This document shows positions 17,328 through 26,324 of a stretch of 64,000 nucleotides of DNA, one piece after another. Made by a program: the position numbers and the translations under genes. The DNA is from Pseudomonas fluorescens. GTDB lineage: Bacteria > Pseudomonadota > Gammaproteobacteria > Pseudomonadales > Pseudomonadaceae. Each line of letters opens with the position of its first letter. Position 1 is the stretch's first letter. Location of the stretch: positions 248,001 through 312,000 of the forward strand of contig NZ_CABVIY010000010.1 in the NCBI RefSeq assembly GCF_902498195.1, read 5' to 3'. Under the pieces are notes generated by a model. It saw only the letters and a program-made list of their open reading frames with translations, was not told the DNA's origin and ran no database searches.

Positions 17328-18808
17328 GAACGCTCCCGCTCGGCAAACAGTGCCTGGACAAAGGGTTCAGCTTCAAAAGTGCGCAAATCGTCGATGCCTT
17401 CACCGACGCCGATGTAGCGGATCGGCAGGCCAAACTGCTTGGCCAGGGCGAAAATCACCCCGCCCTTGGCGGTGCCATCGAGCTTGGTCAATGCCAGGCC
17501 GGTCAGTTCGACGGTCTGGTTGAACTGCTTGGCCTGGTTGATGGCGTTCTGGCCAGTACCGGCGTCGAGCACCAGCAGCACTTCGTGGGGGGCATCGGCG
17601 TCGAGCTTGCCGATCACCCGGCGAACCTTTTTCAGTTCTTCCATCAGGTTGTCTTTGGTGTGCAGGCGACCGGCGGTGTCAGCGATCAGCACATCGATGC
17701 CACGGGCCTTGGCGGCCTGCACGGCGTCGAAGATCACCGACGCCGAGTCGGCACCCGTGTGCTGGGCAATCACCGGGATCTTGTTGCGCTCGCCCCAGAC
17801 CTGCAATTGCTCGACCGCCGCGGCACGGAAGGTGTCGCCGGCGGCGAGCATGACTTTCTTGCCTTCCAGCTGCAGCTTCTTCGCCAGTTTACCGATGGTG
17901 GTGGTCTTGCCGGCCCCATTGACGCCGACGACGAGAATCACGAACGGCTTGTTCTGCGAGGTGATTTTCAGCGGTTGCTCGACGGGCTTGAGCATCGCCG
18001 CCAGTTCACCCTGCAAGGATTTGTACAGCGCATCGGAATCGGCCAGTTCTTTACGAGCAACCTTCTGTGTCAGGCGCTGGATGATCACCGAAGTGGCTTC
18101 CACACCGACATCGGCCGTCAGCAGACGGGTTTCGAGGTCATCGAGCAGCTCGTCATCGATGGCTTTCTTGCCCAGGAACAGGCTGGCCATGCCCTCGCCG
18201 ATGCTGGCGCTGGTCTTGGAGAGACCTTGCTTGAGACGGGCGAAGAAACCGGCCTTGGTCTCTTCGGTGCGCGGTGGCTCGGCCGGGGTTTCGACAAGAG
18301 CGATGGGGGCAGCAGCAACCGGCGCAGGGGCCGGGACCTGGACAGGCGGAGCAACAGAGGCCGGCATTACCGGCTCTGGAATAACCGGCGCAGGCTCGGC
18401 CACCACAGGTGCGACAACCGGCTCTACCACAGGCGCCTGGATCGGCGCCGGTGCAAAGGCGGTCGGTGCCGGAATCGGCGGCGTAACATGTGGCGCGAGG
18501 TCGTTTTCAACCAGTGCCACCGGCTCTTCGGCCACGGGCAGTGTCAGCCAGGGCTCAGCGGCTGTCGTGCGTGGCGGCTCTGCCACGACTTGCGGTTCAG
18601 GCTCGGCGACCGGTTGCAGCACCGGCTCGGCGATCGGCAACACAACCGGCGTCGTCTCGGCTTCCATGACCGGCGCGGGTGTTGGCTCGGGAAGTGGCTG
18701 TGGCTGTTCGACGACGGGTTCCTGCGGCTTTTTGCGCAGCCATCCGAACAGGCTTTTTTTCTCGCCAGCCGCAGCTGGGGTCTTCTTGTCGTCGTTGGAA
18801 CCAAACAT
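17324..18808 (-). CDS. ftsY: Signal recognition particle receptor FtsY
   Basis: SRP receptor GTPase that docks ribosome-nascent-chain complexes to the SecYEG translocon. The 494 residues comprise an N-terminal basic/aromatic patch (KKSLFGWLRKK), a long low-complexity Pro/Ala/Glu/Val-rich acidic linker (about residues 30-185), and the NG domain. GTPase motifs include GVNGAGKTTTIGKLA, DTFRAAAVEQL, DTAGRLHT, TKLDGTAKGG and the closing GVGEGIDDLRTF. It is the first gene of ftsY-ftsE-ftsX-rpoH. Confidence 0.97.
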   Translation of the reverse strand: MFGSNDDKKTPAAAGEKKSLFGWLRKKPQEPVVEQPQPLPEPTPAPVMEAETTPVVLPIAEPVLQPVAEPEPQVVAEPPRTTAAEPWLTLPVAEEPVALVENDLAPHVTPPIPAPTAFAPAPIQAPVVEPVVAPVVAEPAPVIPEPVMPASVAPPVQVPAPAPVAAAPIALVETPAEPPRTEETKAGFFARLKQGLSKTSASIGEGMASLFLGKKAIDDELLDDLETRLLTADVGVEATSVIIQRLTQKVARKELADSDALYKSLQGELAAMLKPVEQPLKITSQNKPFVILVVGVNGAGKTTTIGKLAKKLQLEGKKVMLAAGDTFRAAAVEQLQVWGERNKIPVIAQHTGADSASVIFDAVQAAKARGIDVLIADTAGRLHTKDNLMEELKKVRRVIGKLDADAPHEVLLVLDAGTGQNAINQAKQFNQTVELTGLALTKLDGTAKGGVIFALAKQFGLPIRYIGVGEGIDDLRTFEAEPFVQALFAERERS

Positions 18809-19152
18809 GGGGGACGGCTATCTCACGGTAGCGACGCGCCAACGGGCGCCCCGGCAAATAAATATTCGATGCAGAACAGACTGTGATTGACCCAGCTTGT
18901 TCACGCGCAACATTTTGTCGAGGTACCGACGGCACCTCAAAGGTCGACTATTACGAAGGACTGGAACGGCATCGTCGGCGAAAACACAGAGTTTAGCTGA
19001 CAAACTCAAAGCTTATGCCGGTAACCCATACAACCTTCCGACCGGTCAAAGGCCGGATAGGCGTGGCCGCCAGTAAAACGGATCAGTATCCTAGCACCCT
19101 CTCGCCCGCCGACGCTAAGACCAAGCGGGCAGCCCAACAGGTTTAAAAACGA
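18809..19152. other. Non-coding gap between divergent ftsY and M16 peptidase genes
   Basis: A 344-base stretch that must hold the promoters of both flanking operons. I find no convincing coding frame, tRNA or REP element. A possible -10 TATCCT at about 19087-19092 could serve the peptidase operon, but no good -35 accompanies it. CCGACCGGTCAAAGGCCGG near 19037-19055 is an imperfect GC-rich dyad of unknown meaning. Confidence 0.5.
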
Positions 19153-20508
19153 ATGAATGCTCTAGCCCGCCGCGCCGCAGGCCTGCTGCTCAGCACAGTT
19201 TGTCTGCCCCTTTCGGCCCTGGCTGCCGATCCACAACCTACCCACGAATTCACCCTCGACAACGGCTTGAAGGTCGTCGTGCGCGAAGATCACCGTGCGC
19301 CCGTGGTGGTTTCCCAGGTCTGGTACAAGGTTGGCTCCAGCTACGAAACGCCTGGGCAGACCGGTTTGTCCCATGCCCTGGAACACATGATGTTCAAGGG
19401 CAGCGAGAAAGTCGGCCCCGGCGAAGCGTCGCTGATCCTGCGCGACCTCGGCGCCGAGGAGAACGCCTTCACCAGCGATGACTTCACCGCGTATTACCAG
19501 GTCCTGGCCCGCGACCGCCTGGGCGTGGCCTTCGAACTGGAAGCCGATCGCATGGCCAGCCTGCGCCTGCCACCCGACGAGTTCGCCCGGGAAATCGAAG
19601 TCATTAAGGAAGAACGTCGCCTGCGCACCGACGACAAGCCGATGTCCAAGGCCTACGAACGCTTCAAGGCCATGGCCTACCCGGCCAGCGGCTATCACAC
19701 GCCGACCATCGGCTGGATGGCGGACCTGGACCGCATGAAAGTCGAAGAGCTGCGTCATTGGTATGAGTCCTGGTACGTGCCGAACAACGCCACGCTGGTG
19801 GTGGTCGGCGATGTGACCCCGGACGAAGTCAAAGCCCTGGCCCAGCGCTACTTCGGCCCGATCGCCAGGCGCGTTGTACCGCCGGCGAAGATTCCCCTGG
19901 AGCTGGCCGAGCCTGGCGAGCGCCAGATCACCCTGCACGTGAAGACCCAGTTGCCCAGCCTGATGCTGGCGTTCAACGTGCCGGGCATCGCCACCGCCGA
20001 CGACAAGCGCTCAGTGAATGCCTTGCGCCTGATTTCGGCCCTGCTCGACGGCGGCTACAGTGCGCGCATCCCGACCCAACTGGAGCGCGGCGAAGAGCTG
20101 GTGTCCGGCGGTTCATCGAGTTACGACGCCTACACCCGTGGCGACAGCCTGTTTACCCTGTCGGCAACGCCCAACAGCCAGAAAAACAAAACCATCGCCC
20201 AGGCCGAAGCCGGCTTGTGGAAACTGCTCGAACAGTTGAAAACCACCGCACCGTCCGCCGAAGAACTGGAGCGTGTACGCGCGCAGGTCATCGCCGGGCT
20301 GGTGTACGAACGCGATTCGATCACCAGCCAGGCCACTGCAATCGGCCAACTGGAGACCGTCGGCCTGTCCTGGAAGCTGATGGACACCGAGCTCGCCGAG
20401 CTGGAAAGCGTGACACCGCAAGATATCCAGAAAGCCGCCAAGCTGTATTTCACCCGCGAACGTCTCAGCGTCGCCCATGTACTGCCGGAGGAGACGCCTC
20501 ATGAGTGA
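19153..20508 (+). CDS. M16-family zinc metalloprotease (catalytic subunit), exported
   Basis: A 451-residue pitrilysin-family peptidase. A signal peptide spans residues 1-25 (LLLSTVCLPLSALAA). The zinc motif HXXEH is intact as H74-A-L-E77-H78, and the distal glutamate is probably E153 or E154 in EVIKEERR. The domain is followed by a peptidase M16 C-terminal domain (about residues 190-370). It overlaps by 8 bases the next M16 gene, which lacks the zinc motif, so they probably form a heterodimer like other bacterial M16B pairs. The substrate is unknown; a periplasmic location is inferred. Confidence 0.9.
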   Translation: MNALARRAAGLLLSTVCLPLSALAADPQPTHEFTLDNGLKVVVREDHRAPVVVSQVWYKVGSSYETPGQTGLSHALEHMMFKGSEKVGPGEASLILRDLGAEENAFTSDDFTAYYQVLARDRLGVAFELEADRMASLRLPPDEFAREIEVIKEERRLRTDDKPMSKAYERFKAMAYPASGYHTPTIGWMADLDRMKVEELRHWYESWYVPNNATLVVVGDVTPDEVKALAQRYFGPIARRVVPPAKIPLELAEPGERQITLHVKTQLPSLMLAFNVPGIATADDKRSVNALRLISALLDGGYSARIPTQLERGEELVSGGSSSYDAYTRGDSLFTLSATPNSQKNKTIAQAEAGLWKLLEQLKTTAPSAEELERVRAQVIAGLVYERDSITSQATAIGQLETVGLSWKLMDTELAELESVTPQDIQKAAKLYFTRERLSVAHVLPEETPHE

Positions 20509-21991
20509 CCACAAGAAACCGCGCTTGGCCCTGCTCGGCCTGATCGCTGTCGCCCTGATCGGCTCCGCTGCCTTCTATTTCTCCAGGACCGGCGAAACCG
20601 TTGCCAGCGAGGCACTGGACAAGGCCAAGGCCAGCCAGAAGCTGCAATCGCTGACCGAGCTTAACGGCAAGGCGCCGAGCCACCGCAAGCTCGACGTGCA
20701 GACCTGGAACACCGCTGAAGGCGCCAAGGTGCTGTTCGTCGAAGCCCGTGAGCTGCCGATGTTCGACATGCGCCTGATCTTTGCCGCCGGCAGCAGCCAG
20801 GACGGTGACGCACCAGGCCTGGCGCTGCTGACCAACGCCATGCTCAACGAAGGCGTGGCCGGCAAAGACGTCAGCGCCATCGCCCAGGGATTCGAAGGCC
20901 TGGGGGCCGATTTCGGTAACGGTGCCTACAAAGACATGGCGGTAGCTTCCCTGCGCAGCCTCAGTACCGCGGACAAGCGTGAACCGGCCTTGAAGCTGTT
21001 CGCCGAAGTCGTCGGTAAACCGACCTTCCCCGCCGATTCGTTCACCCGCATCAAGAACCAGATGCTGGCCGGCTTCGAGTACCAGAAACAAAACCCCGGC
21101 AAACTGGCCAGCCTCGAATTGATGAACCGCTTGTATGGCGATCACCCGTACGCCCACGCCAGCGATGGCACGGCGAAAACCGTTCCGGCCGTGACCCTGG
21201 CGCAGCTACGCGCCTTCCACGAAAAAGCCTACGCGGCGGGCAACGTGGTGATCGCGCTGGTGGGCGATTTGTCCCGCGCCGAAGCCGAAGCCATTGCCGC
21301 GCAGGTGTCCGCCGCCCTGCCCAAGGGCCCCGCCCTGCCGAAAATCGCGCAACCGGCCGAACCCAAGGCCAGCATTGGACATATCGAATTCCCGTCCAAG
21401 CAGACCAACCTGATGCTCGCGCAATTGGGCATCGACCGTGATAATCCGGACTTCGCAGCACTGTCCATGGGCAACCAGATCCTCGGCGGTGGCGGTTTCG
21501 GCACCCGGCTGATGAGCGAGGTGCGCGAAAAACGCGGCTTGGCGTACGGCGTGTACTCGGGCTTCAGCCCGATGCAGGCACGCGGCCCGTTCATGATCAA
21601 CTTGCAGACCCGCGCAGAAATGAGCGAAGGCACCCTGAAGCTGGTGCAGGACGTGTTGGCCGACTACCTTCAAACCGGTCCGACCGAAAAAGAACTCGAC
21701 GACGCCAAGCGCGAACTGGCTGGCAGCTTCCCGCTGTCCACCGCCAGCAACGCCGACATCGTCGGCCAGCTGGGTGCGATCGGGTTCTACAACCTGCCGC
21801 TGAGTCATCTGGAGGACTTCATGCAACAGTCCCAGAACCTGACCGTCGAGCAAGTCAAAGCTGCACTGAACAAACACCTGAGCACGGACAAAATGGTCAT
21901 CGTCAGCGCTGGCCCGACCGTGCCGCAAAAGCCGTTACCGGCCCCTACTGATAAACCTGCCGAGCAACCGCTCGGGGTTCCGGAGCATTAA
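20501..21991 (+). CDS. M16-family non-catalytic partner subunit, exported
   Basis: A 496-residue M16 homologue beginning at the ATG at 20501 inside the end of the catalytic-subunit gene. An N-terminal hydrophobic segment (about residues 8-28) predicts a signal anchor. In place of HXXEH the aligned region reads LTNAMLNEG, so it should not bind zinc. The C-terminal half keeps the R/Y pair region (REKRGLAYGVYSGF) typical of the inactive, substrate-binding member of M16B pairs. Its stop and the rsmD start overlap (TAATG at 21989-21993). Confidence 0.88.
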   Translation: MSDHKKPRLALLGLIAVALIGSAAFYFSRTGETVASEALDKAKASQKLQSLTELNGKAPSHRKLDVQTWNTAEGAKVLFVEARELPMFDMRLIFAAGSSQDGDAPGLALLTNAMLNEGVAGKDVSAIAQGFEGLGADFGNGAYKDMAVASLRSLSTADKREPALKLFAEVVGKPTFPADSFTRIKNQMLAGFEYQKQNPGKLASLELMNRLYGDHPYAHASDGTAKTVPAVTLAQLRAFHEKAYAAGNVVIALVGDLSRAEAEAIAAQVSAALPKGPALPKIAQPAEPKASIGHIEFPSKQTNLMLAQLGIDRDNPDFAALSMGNQILGGGGFGTRLMSEVREKRGLAYGVYSGFSPMQARGPFMINLQTRAEMSEGTLKLVQDVLADYLQTGPTEKELDDAKRELAGSFPLSTASNADIVGQLGAIGFYNLPLSHLEDFMQQSQNLTVEQVKAALNKHLSTDKMVIVSAGPTVPQKPLPAPTDKPAEQPLGVPEH

Positions 21992-22605
21992 TGGCTACCT
22001 CCCGCCCGAAAAAACCTGCCCACAACGTGCACAACGGCGTGAACCAGCTGCGCATCATTGGCGGCGAATGGCGCAGCCGCAAGCTGAGCTTCCCCGATGC
22101 GCCAGGCCTGCGTCCGACGCCTGACCGCGTACGTGAAACCCTGTTCAACTGGCTCGCACCTTACGTTCCCGGCGCCAAGGTGTTCGACCCGTTCGCCGGC
22201 AGCGGCGCATTGTTCCTCGAAGCCCTGTCCCGTGGCGCCGCCATGGGTCAGGCGCTGGATGCCAGCAGCCTCGCGGTGTCCAGCCTCAAGGAACACCTGG
22301 GCACGTTGCGCTGCACCACTGGCCAGGTCCAGACCGCCGACGCGCTGCGCTACCTGGAAACCCAGACGGCTACGGCTTATGACCTGGTGTTCCTCGACCC
22401 GCCGTTCAACCAGAACCTGCTCCCCGTGGTTTGCAAGCTGCTCGAAGAGCGCCAATGGCTGGCCGAGGATGCCTGGGTGTACACCGAAAGCGAAACCGCG
22501 CCGTCGTCGCTCGGCCTGCCTGGCAACTGGCGCCTGCACCGGGAGCAAAAATCCGGGCGGGTCTATTATTCGTTGTGGCAACGTATGGCAGAGATCGCCG
22601 GCTGA
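21991..22605 (+). CDS. rsmD: 16S rRNA (guanine(966)-N2)-methyltransferase RsmD
   Basis: Methylates G966 of 16S rRNA. The 204-residue protein has the RsmD opening LRIIGGEWRSRKL, RPTPDRVRETLFNWL, the SAM motif VFDPFAGSGALFLEALSRGA, and the N6/N2-adenine-type catalytic motif DLVFLDPPFN. It is linked by overlap to the M16 pair, a junction that suggests one transcript. Confidence 0.95.
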   Translation: MATSRPKKPAHNVHNGVNQLRIIGGEWRSRKLSFPDAPGLRPTPDRVRETLFNWLAPYVPGAKVFDPFAGSGALFLEALSRGAAMGQALDASSLAVSSLKEHLGTLRCTTGQVQTADALRYLETQTATAYDLVFLDPPFNQNLLPVVCKLLEERQWLAEDAWVYTESETAPSSLGLPGNWRLHREQKSGRVYYSLWQRMAEIAG

Positions 22606-22668
22606 TCGACCGGTCTGAACAAGGCGCGCATCCGAAAACGGCTGCGCGCCACTGCTTCGAGAACAATC

Positions 22669-23667
22669 GTGCACCCTCCGTCAGAACGCTTCACCCCCGC
22701 CTTTGGCCTCAGCAACCCGCACTTGCAAACCTTGTGGGGACCGCTGTGGCGCAAAACCACCCACATCGAGCGCGAGCGTGAACGCTTGTGGCTCGAAGAT
22801 GGTGACTTCCTCGACCTCGACTGGCATGGCCCGCACAGCGTCGATGCGCCGTTGGTGCTGGTGTTGCACGGGCTGACCGGCTCGTCGAACTCGCCTTACG
22901 TGGCCGGGATGCAAAAGGCGTTGGCTGATCAGGGCTGGGCGAGCGTTGCGCTGAACTGGCGCGGCTGTTCCGGCGAACCCAATCTGTTGCCGCGCAGCTA
23001 CCATTCCGGCGCCAGCGAAGACCTGGCCGAAGCCATCCGACACCTGCGGGCCAAACGGCCACTCGCGCCGCTGTATGCGGTGGGGTATTCCCTGGGCGGC
23101 AATGTCCTGCTCAAGCACTTGGGCGAGAGTGGCCGTGACAGCGGTGTGCAGGGTGCGGTGGCGGTGTCGGTGCCGTTTCGCCTGGACCAGTGCGCGGACC
23201 GCATCGGCCAGGGCTTTTCCAAGGTCTATCAAGCGCATTTCATGCGCGAGATGCTGGCCTATATCAAGAACAAACAGCGTCAGTTCCAGCACGACGGGCG
23301 AGAGGATGGCCTGGCCGCGCTGGCGGCGCTGGGCTCACTGGAAAACATGCGCACCTTCTGGGACTTCGATGGCCGGGTGACCGCGCCACTGAACGGCTTC
23401 GCCGATGCCGAGGACTACTACCGCCGCGCTTCGAGCCGCTACTTCCTCGGCGAAATTCGTACGCCGACCCTGATCATCCAGTCGGCCGACGATCCCTTCG
23501 TCTTCCCCCACAGCCTGCCGCAGGCCGATGAGTTGTCCCCCTCCACGCAATTCGAATTGCAGGCCAGGGGCGGGCATGTCGGGTTTGTCGACGGGTCGGT
23601 CAGGCAGCCGGGTTACTACCTGGAACGGCGCATCCCGCGCTGGCTGGCCGCCGCAGGACGCGAGTAG
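22669..23667 (+). CDS. YheT-family alpha/beta hydrolase
   Basis: A 332-residue predicted esterase/hydrolase starting at a GTG codon. Features are the oxyanion segment VLHGLTGSSNSPYV, the nucleophile elbow GYSLGGNVLLKHLGE (catalytic Ser), the acid in IQSADDPFVFP and the histidine in GGHVGFVDG. This is the COG0429/YheT group, whose substrate is uncertain; some members act on short-chain esters. It starts 63 bases after rsmD and ends 2 bases before the AraC regulator, suggesting co-transcription. Confidence 0.88.
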   Translation: MHPPSERFTPAFGLSNPHLQTLWGPLWRKTTHIERERERLWLEDGDFLDLDWHGPHSVDAPLVLVLHGLTGSSNSPYVAGMQKALADQGWASVALNWRGCSGEPNLLPRSYHSGASEDLAEAIRHLRAKRPLAPLYAVGYSLGGNVLLKHLGESGRDSGVQGAVAVSVPFRLDQCADRIGQGFSKVYQAHFMREMLAYIKNKQRQFQHDGREDGLAALAALGSLENMRTFWDFDGRVTAPLNGFADAEDYYRRASSRYFLGEIRTPTLIIQSADDPFVFPHSLPQADELSPSTQFELQARGGHVGFVDGSVRQPGYYLERRIPRWLAAAGRE

Positions 23668-23669
23668 CC

Positions 23670-24515
23670 ATGGACGTCAACCAGGGCGAGTCGATCCATT
23701 TCTGGCAAACGGCGCCGTTGGCCGGGGTCGAATTGTTGTCGGCGCGCTACATCGAACACCGTTTCGCGCCCCATGTGCACGACGGCTATGTGATCGGCAT
23801 GATCATGGCCGGCGCCCAGCGCTACCGCTATCGCGGCGCCGAGCACCTGGCGGGCAGTGGCACGCTGGTCTTGATCAACCCCGACGAACTGCACACCGGC
23901 CACAAGGGCACGGAGGATGGCTGGCTGTACCGGGCGTTTTATCCGGACAGCGGGCAGATCCTGTCACTGCTGGCCGAACTCGAACTGCCGACCCGCCACC
24001 TGCCGGCGTTCGGTGCCACGTTGTACCGCGACCCGGACCTGGTGAGCGGTTTCTGCCAGTTGCATCGTCTACTGGAAAGCCCGGCCACGGCACTGCAACA
24101 GCAGACGGCCTGGCGCGAACTGATGCTGTCGTTGTTGCAGCGGCATGCAGCGGTGGCGGATGCCGGCAAACCGGGCAAGGAACATCGGGCGGTGACGCGG
24201 GCCAAGGAACTGCTGCACGCGCAACTGACCGCACCGCCTTCGCTCGAAGAACTGGCGGCGGCGGTGAACCTGTCGCCGTTCCATTTCGCCCGGGTGTTCC
24301 GCCGCGCCACCGGCATGCCGCCGCACACCTGGCTGATGCAGCAGCGCATCGCCCGGGCGCGGGCGTTGTTGCAGGGGGGTTGCTTGCCGCTGGAGGTGGC
24401 AACGCAACTGGGGTTTGCCGACCAGAGCCATTTGAGCCGGCAGTTCAAGCAGGTGTACGGGATGGGGCCGGGGGCGTATCGCAGTGCCCGGCAATCTCCG
24501 ACGACATACTTCTAA
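23670..24515 (+). CDS. AraC-family transcriptional regulator
   Basis: A 281-residue regulator with an N-terminal cupin-like AraC ligand domain (HRFAPHVHDGYVIGMIMAG, LINPDELHTG) and a C-terminal double helix-turn-helix: PSLEELAAAVNLSPFHFARVFRRATG and PLEVATQLGFADQSHLSRQFKQVYG. The target and effector are not predictable from sequence. It follows the YheT hydrolase gene by 2 bases on the same strand and is followed by a REPIN. Confidence 0.93.
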   Translation: MDVNQGESIHFWQTAPLAGVELLSARYIEHRFAPHVHDGYVIGMIMAGAQRYRYRGAEHLAGSGTLVLINPDELHTGHKGTEDGWLYRAFYPDSGQILSLLAELELPTRHLPAFGATLYRDPDLVSGFCQLHRLLESPATALQQQTAWRELMLSLLQRHAAVADAGKPGKEHRAVTRAKELLHAQLTAPPSLEELAAAVNLSPFHFARVFRRATGMPPHTWLMQQRIARARALLQGGCLPLEVATQLGFADQSHLSRQFKQVYGMGPGAYRSARQSPTTYF

Positions 24516-24516
24516 T

Positions 24517-24604
24517 GTGGGAGCGGGCTTGCTCGCGAAAGCGGTGCGTCAGTCGACAACCCTATTGACTGGCACGCCGCTTTCGCGAGCAAGCCCGCTC
24601 CCAC
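24517..24604. repeat. REPIN, GTGGGAGCGGGCTTGCTCG type
   Basis: Inverted copies at about 24517-24539 and 24582-24604, between the convergent AraC and sulfurtransferase genes. Confidence 0.9.
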
Positions 24605-24618
24605 GTTTTGATTTGCGA

Positions 24619-25473
24619 TTATTCGCCGGTGGCAATCCCGCGCGCCGGATCGTTGATCCACTCACTCCACGACCCCGCGTACAGCGAACCCAACGGATAA
24701 CCCGCCAGACTCAAGGCAAACAGGTTGTGGCACGCCGTGACGCCGGAACCGCAGTACGCCACCAGATCGTCAGGCGAACGATCACCCAGTTTCGCGGCAA
24801 ACCGCTGCTTGAGCTGATCGGCCGGCAGGAAACGCCCGTCACTGCCCAAATTGTCGGTAAACGCCGCGCACTGCGCGCCGGGAATGTGCCCGGCAACCGG
24901 GTCGATCGGCTCCACTTCACCCTTGAAGCGCGGCAAGGCGCGCGCATCGAGCAGGGTCAGCGCAGGTTGGCCGAGACGTTGCTGCAGCTGTTCGGCGCTG
25001 AGGATCAGCGCGTTGTCCGGCGTCCCCGCAAAGCGACCCCGCTCAATGCTCGGTGCATCAAGACTCAACGGTAGCCCCGCCGAGTGCCAGGCCTTGAGCC
25101 CGCCATCGAGGATGTACACACCCTCACGCTTGCCCAGCCAGGCCAGCAACCACCAGGCCCGCGCCGCGAAGGCACCGGGACCGTCGTCGTACAAAACCAC
25201 GTCACTGTCCGGGTTGATCCCCCAGGCTTGCAGGCGCTCGATCAACTCGGCCGGCTCGGGCAATGGATGACGCCCGGTCACCCCCTTGACCACTTTGCCG
25301 CTGAGATCACGCTCAAGATCGGCAAAACCGGCCCCGGCGATATGGCCCTCGGCATAGCTGCGCTGACCATAATCCGGGTCTTCCAGGGCAAAACGACAAT
25401 CCAGAATCACCAGCCCCGGCTGCTCCTTTTTCAGGTCCAACGCTTGCGGGCTGATCAATTGCGCAATGGGCAT
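24619..25473 (-). CDS. sseA: 3-mercaptopyruvate sulfurtransferase / thiosulfate sulfurtransferase
   Basis: A 284-residue protein with two rhodanese domains. The N-terminal domain keeps VILDCRFALEDPDYG but no active cysteine. The C-terminal domain carries the active-site loop YCGSGVTACHN. The loop CGSGVTA is typical of mercaptopyruvate-preferring members (rhodaneses of the thiosulfate type read CRKGV or similar). It would transfer sulfur from mercaptopyruvate to thiol acceptors or cyanide. Location is cytoplasmic: no signal peptide. Confidence 0.88.
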   Translation of the reverse strand: MPIAQLISPQALDLKKEQPGLVILDCRFALEDPDYGQRSYAEGHIAGAGFADLERDLSGKVVKGVTGRHPLPEPAELIERLQAWGINPDSDVVLYDDGPGAFAARAWWLLAWLGKREGVYILDGGLKAWHSAGLPLSLDAPSIERGRFAGTPDNALILSAEQLQQRLGQPALTLLDARALPRFKGEVEPIDPVAGHIPGAQCAAFTDNLGSDGRFLPADQLKQRFAAKLGDRSPDDLVAYCGSGVTACHNLFALSLAGYPLGSLYAGSWSEWINDPARGIATGE

Positions 25474-25506
25474 AACAGGCTCCTGTGATTAAACCGGGTG
25501 TCGATC

Positions 25507-26178
25507 CTACTGCAGTTCTTCAAGCGCCTGGGCCAGTGGCACGTAAAACTCTTCGAACAACGCGTTGACCGCGTCGCGCGCCTGATCCGTGACGAACCCC
25601 GCCTCCAGGACCAGCACCTGATAGACCCCGCGCTTGATCGCCTGCTCGCTGAGGTGGCTGGAATTTTCCCGCGTGGTGCACAGAAAACGCACCCAGGACG
25701 TGAGAATGATCCAGGCGTTGAGGGTCAGGGATTCGATCTGCACCTTGTCCATGGTCAGGATGCCGGCCGCGACAAACCCTTTGTAGATGGCTGCACCCTG
25801 GATCAGGCAGCGTTGGGAAAAGCGCCGATAACGCGCGGCCAGCTCGGCGTCGCTGTCGAGCAGATGCTCCAGGTCGCGATGCAGAAACCGGTAGCGCCAC
25901 ATCGCCGCCAGCAATTCCTGAAGGTAATAGCGCTTGTCTTCGACGGTGGCGGCGCGGCCCTGGGGCGGGCGCAGGAAGCTGTCCACCAGGCTTTCGTATT
26001 CGCTGAACAGCACGGCGATGATCGCCTGCTTGTTGGGGAAGTGGTAGTACAGGTTGCCCGGAGAAATTTCCATGTGGGCAGCGATATGGTTGGTGCTGAT
26101 ACTGCGCTCGCCCTGCTGATTGAACAGCTCCAGGCTGTTCTGCACGATGCGCTCGCTGGTTTTGATCCGTGGGGCCAT
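25507..26178 (-). CDS. laoR: TetR-family repressor, LaoR-like
   Basis: A 223-residue TetR regulator. The N-terminal helix-turn-helix is ERSISTNHIAAHMEISPGNLYYHFPNKQAI; the C-terminal ligand domain is larger than average and hydrophobic. It is divergent from an aldehyde dehydrogenase, a Tat-exported protein and a GMC oxidoreductase in the same order as the P. aeruginosa laoRCBA locus (PA0367-PA0364), where LaoR represses long-chain alcohol oxidation genes. The name is by synteny and family, not measured similarity. Confidence 0.8.
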   Translation of the reverse strand: MAPRIKTSERIVQNSLELFNQQGERSISTNHIAAHMEISPGNLYYHFPNKQAIIAVLFSEYESLVDSFLRPPQGRAATVEDKRYYLQELLAAMWRYRFLHRDLEHLLDSDAELAARYRRFSQRCLIQGAAIYKGFVAAGILTMDKVQIESLTLNAWIILTSWVRFLCTTRENSSHLSEQAIKRGVYQVLVLEAGFVTDQARDAVNALFEEFYVPLAQALEELQ

Positions 26179-26264
26179 GGCTTGAGCTTAAATTCAGAGT
26201 GCGTTGAGGGGCATCTTACGACCGATCCGGATACGGATGAAACCATGGAGTACCCGGGTGTCAT

Positions 26265-26293
26265 TTGACTTTATAGAGCATAGACTCTAAAAA
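26265..26293 (+). promoter_or_regulatory. Candidate laoC promoter with overlapping repressor operator
   Basis: TTGACT at 26265-26270, a 17-base spacer and TAAAAA at 26288-26293 form a plausible promoter 30 bases before the laoC start. The spacer contains the dyad TAGAG-CATAGA-CTCTA (26274-26289), placed where a bound TetR dimer would block polymerase. The link to LaoR is inferred from position. Confidence 0.5.
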
Positions 26294-26324
26294 TTGCCTC
26301 ATTACAATAAATCCGGAGCCGACC

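Noticed and set aside
18818..19009. Small open frame (63 codons) upstream of ftsY on the minus strand
   Set aside because: No ribosome site, no recognisable sequence, and a composition like non-coding DNA; probably chance.
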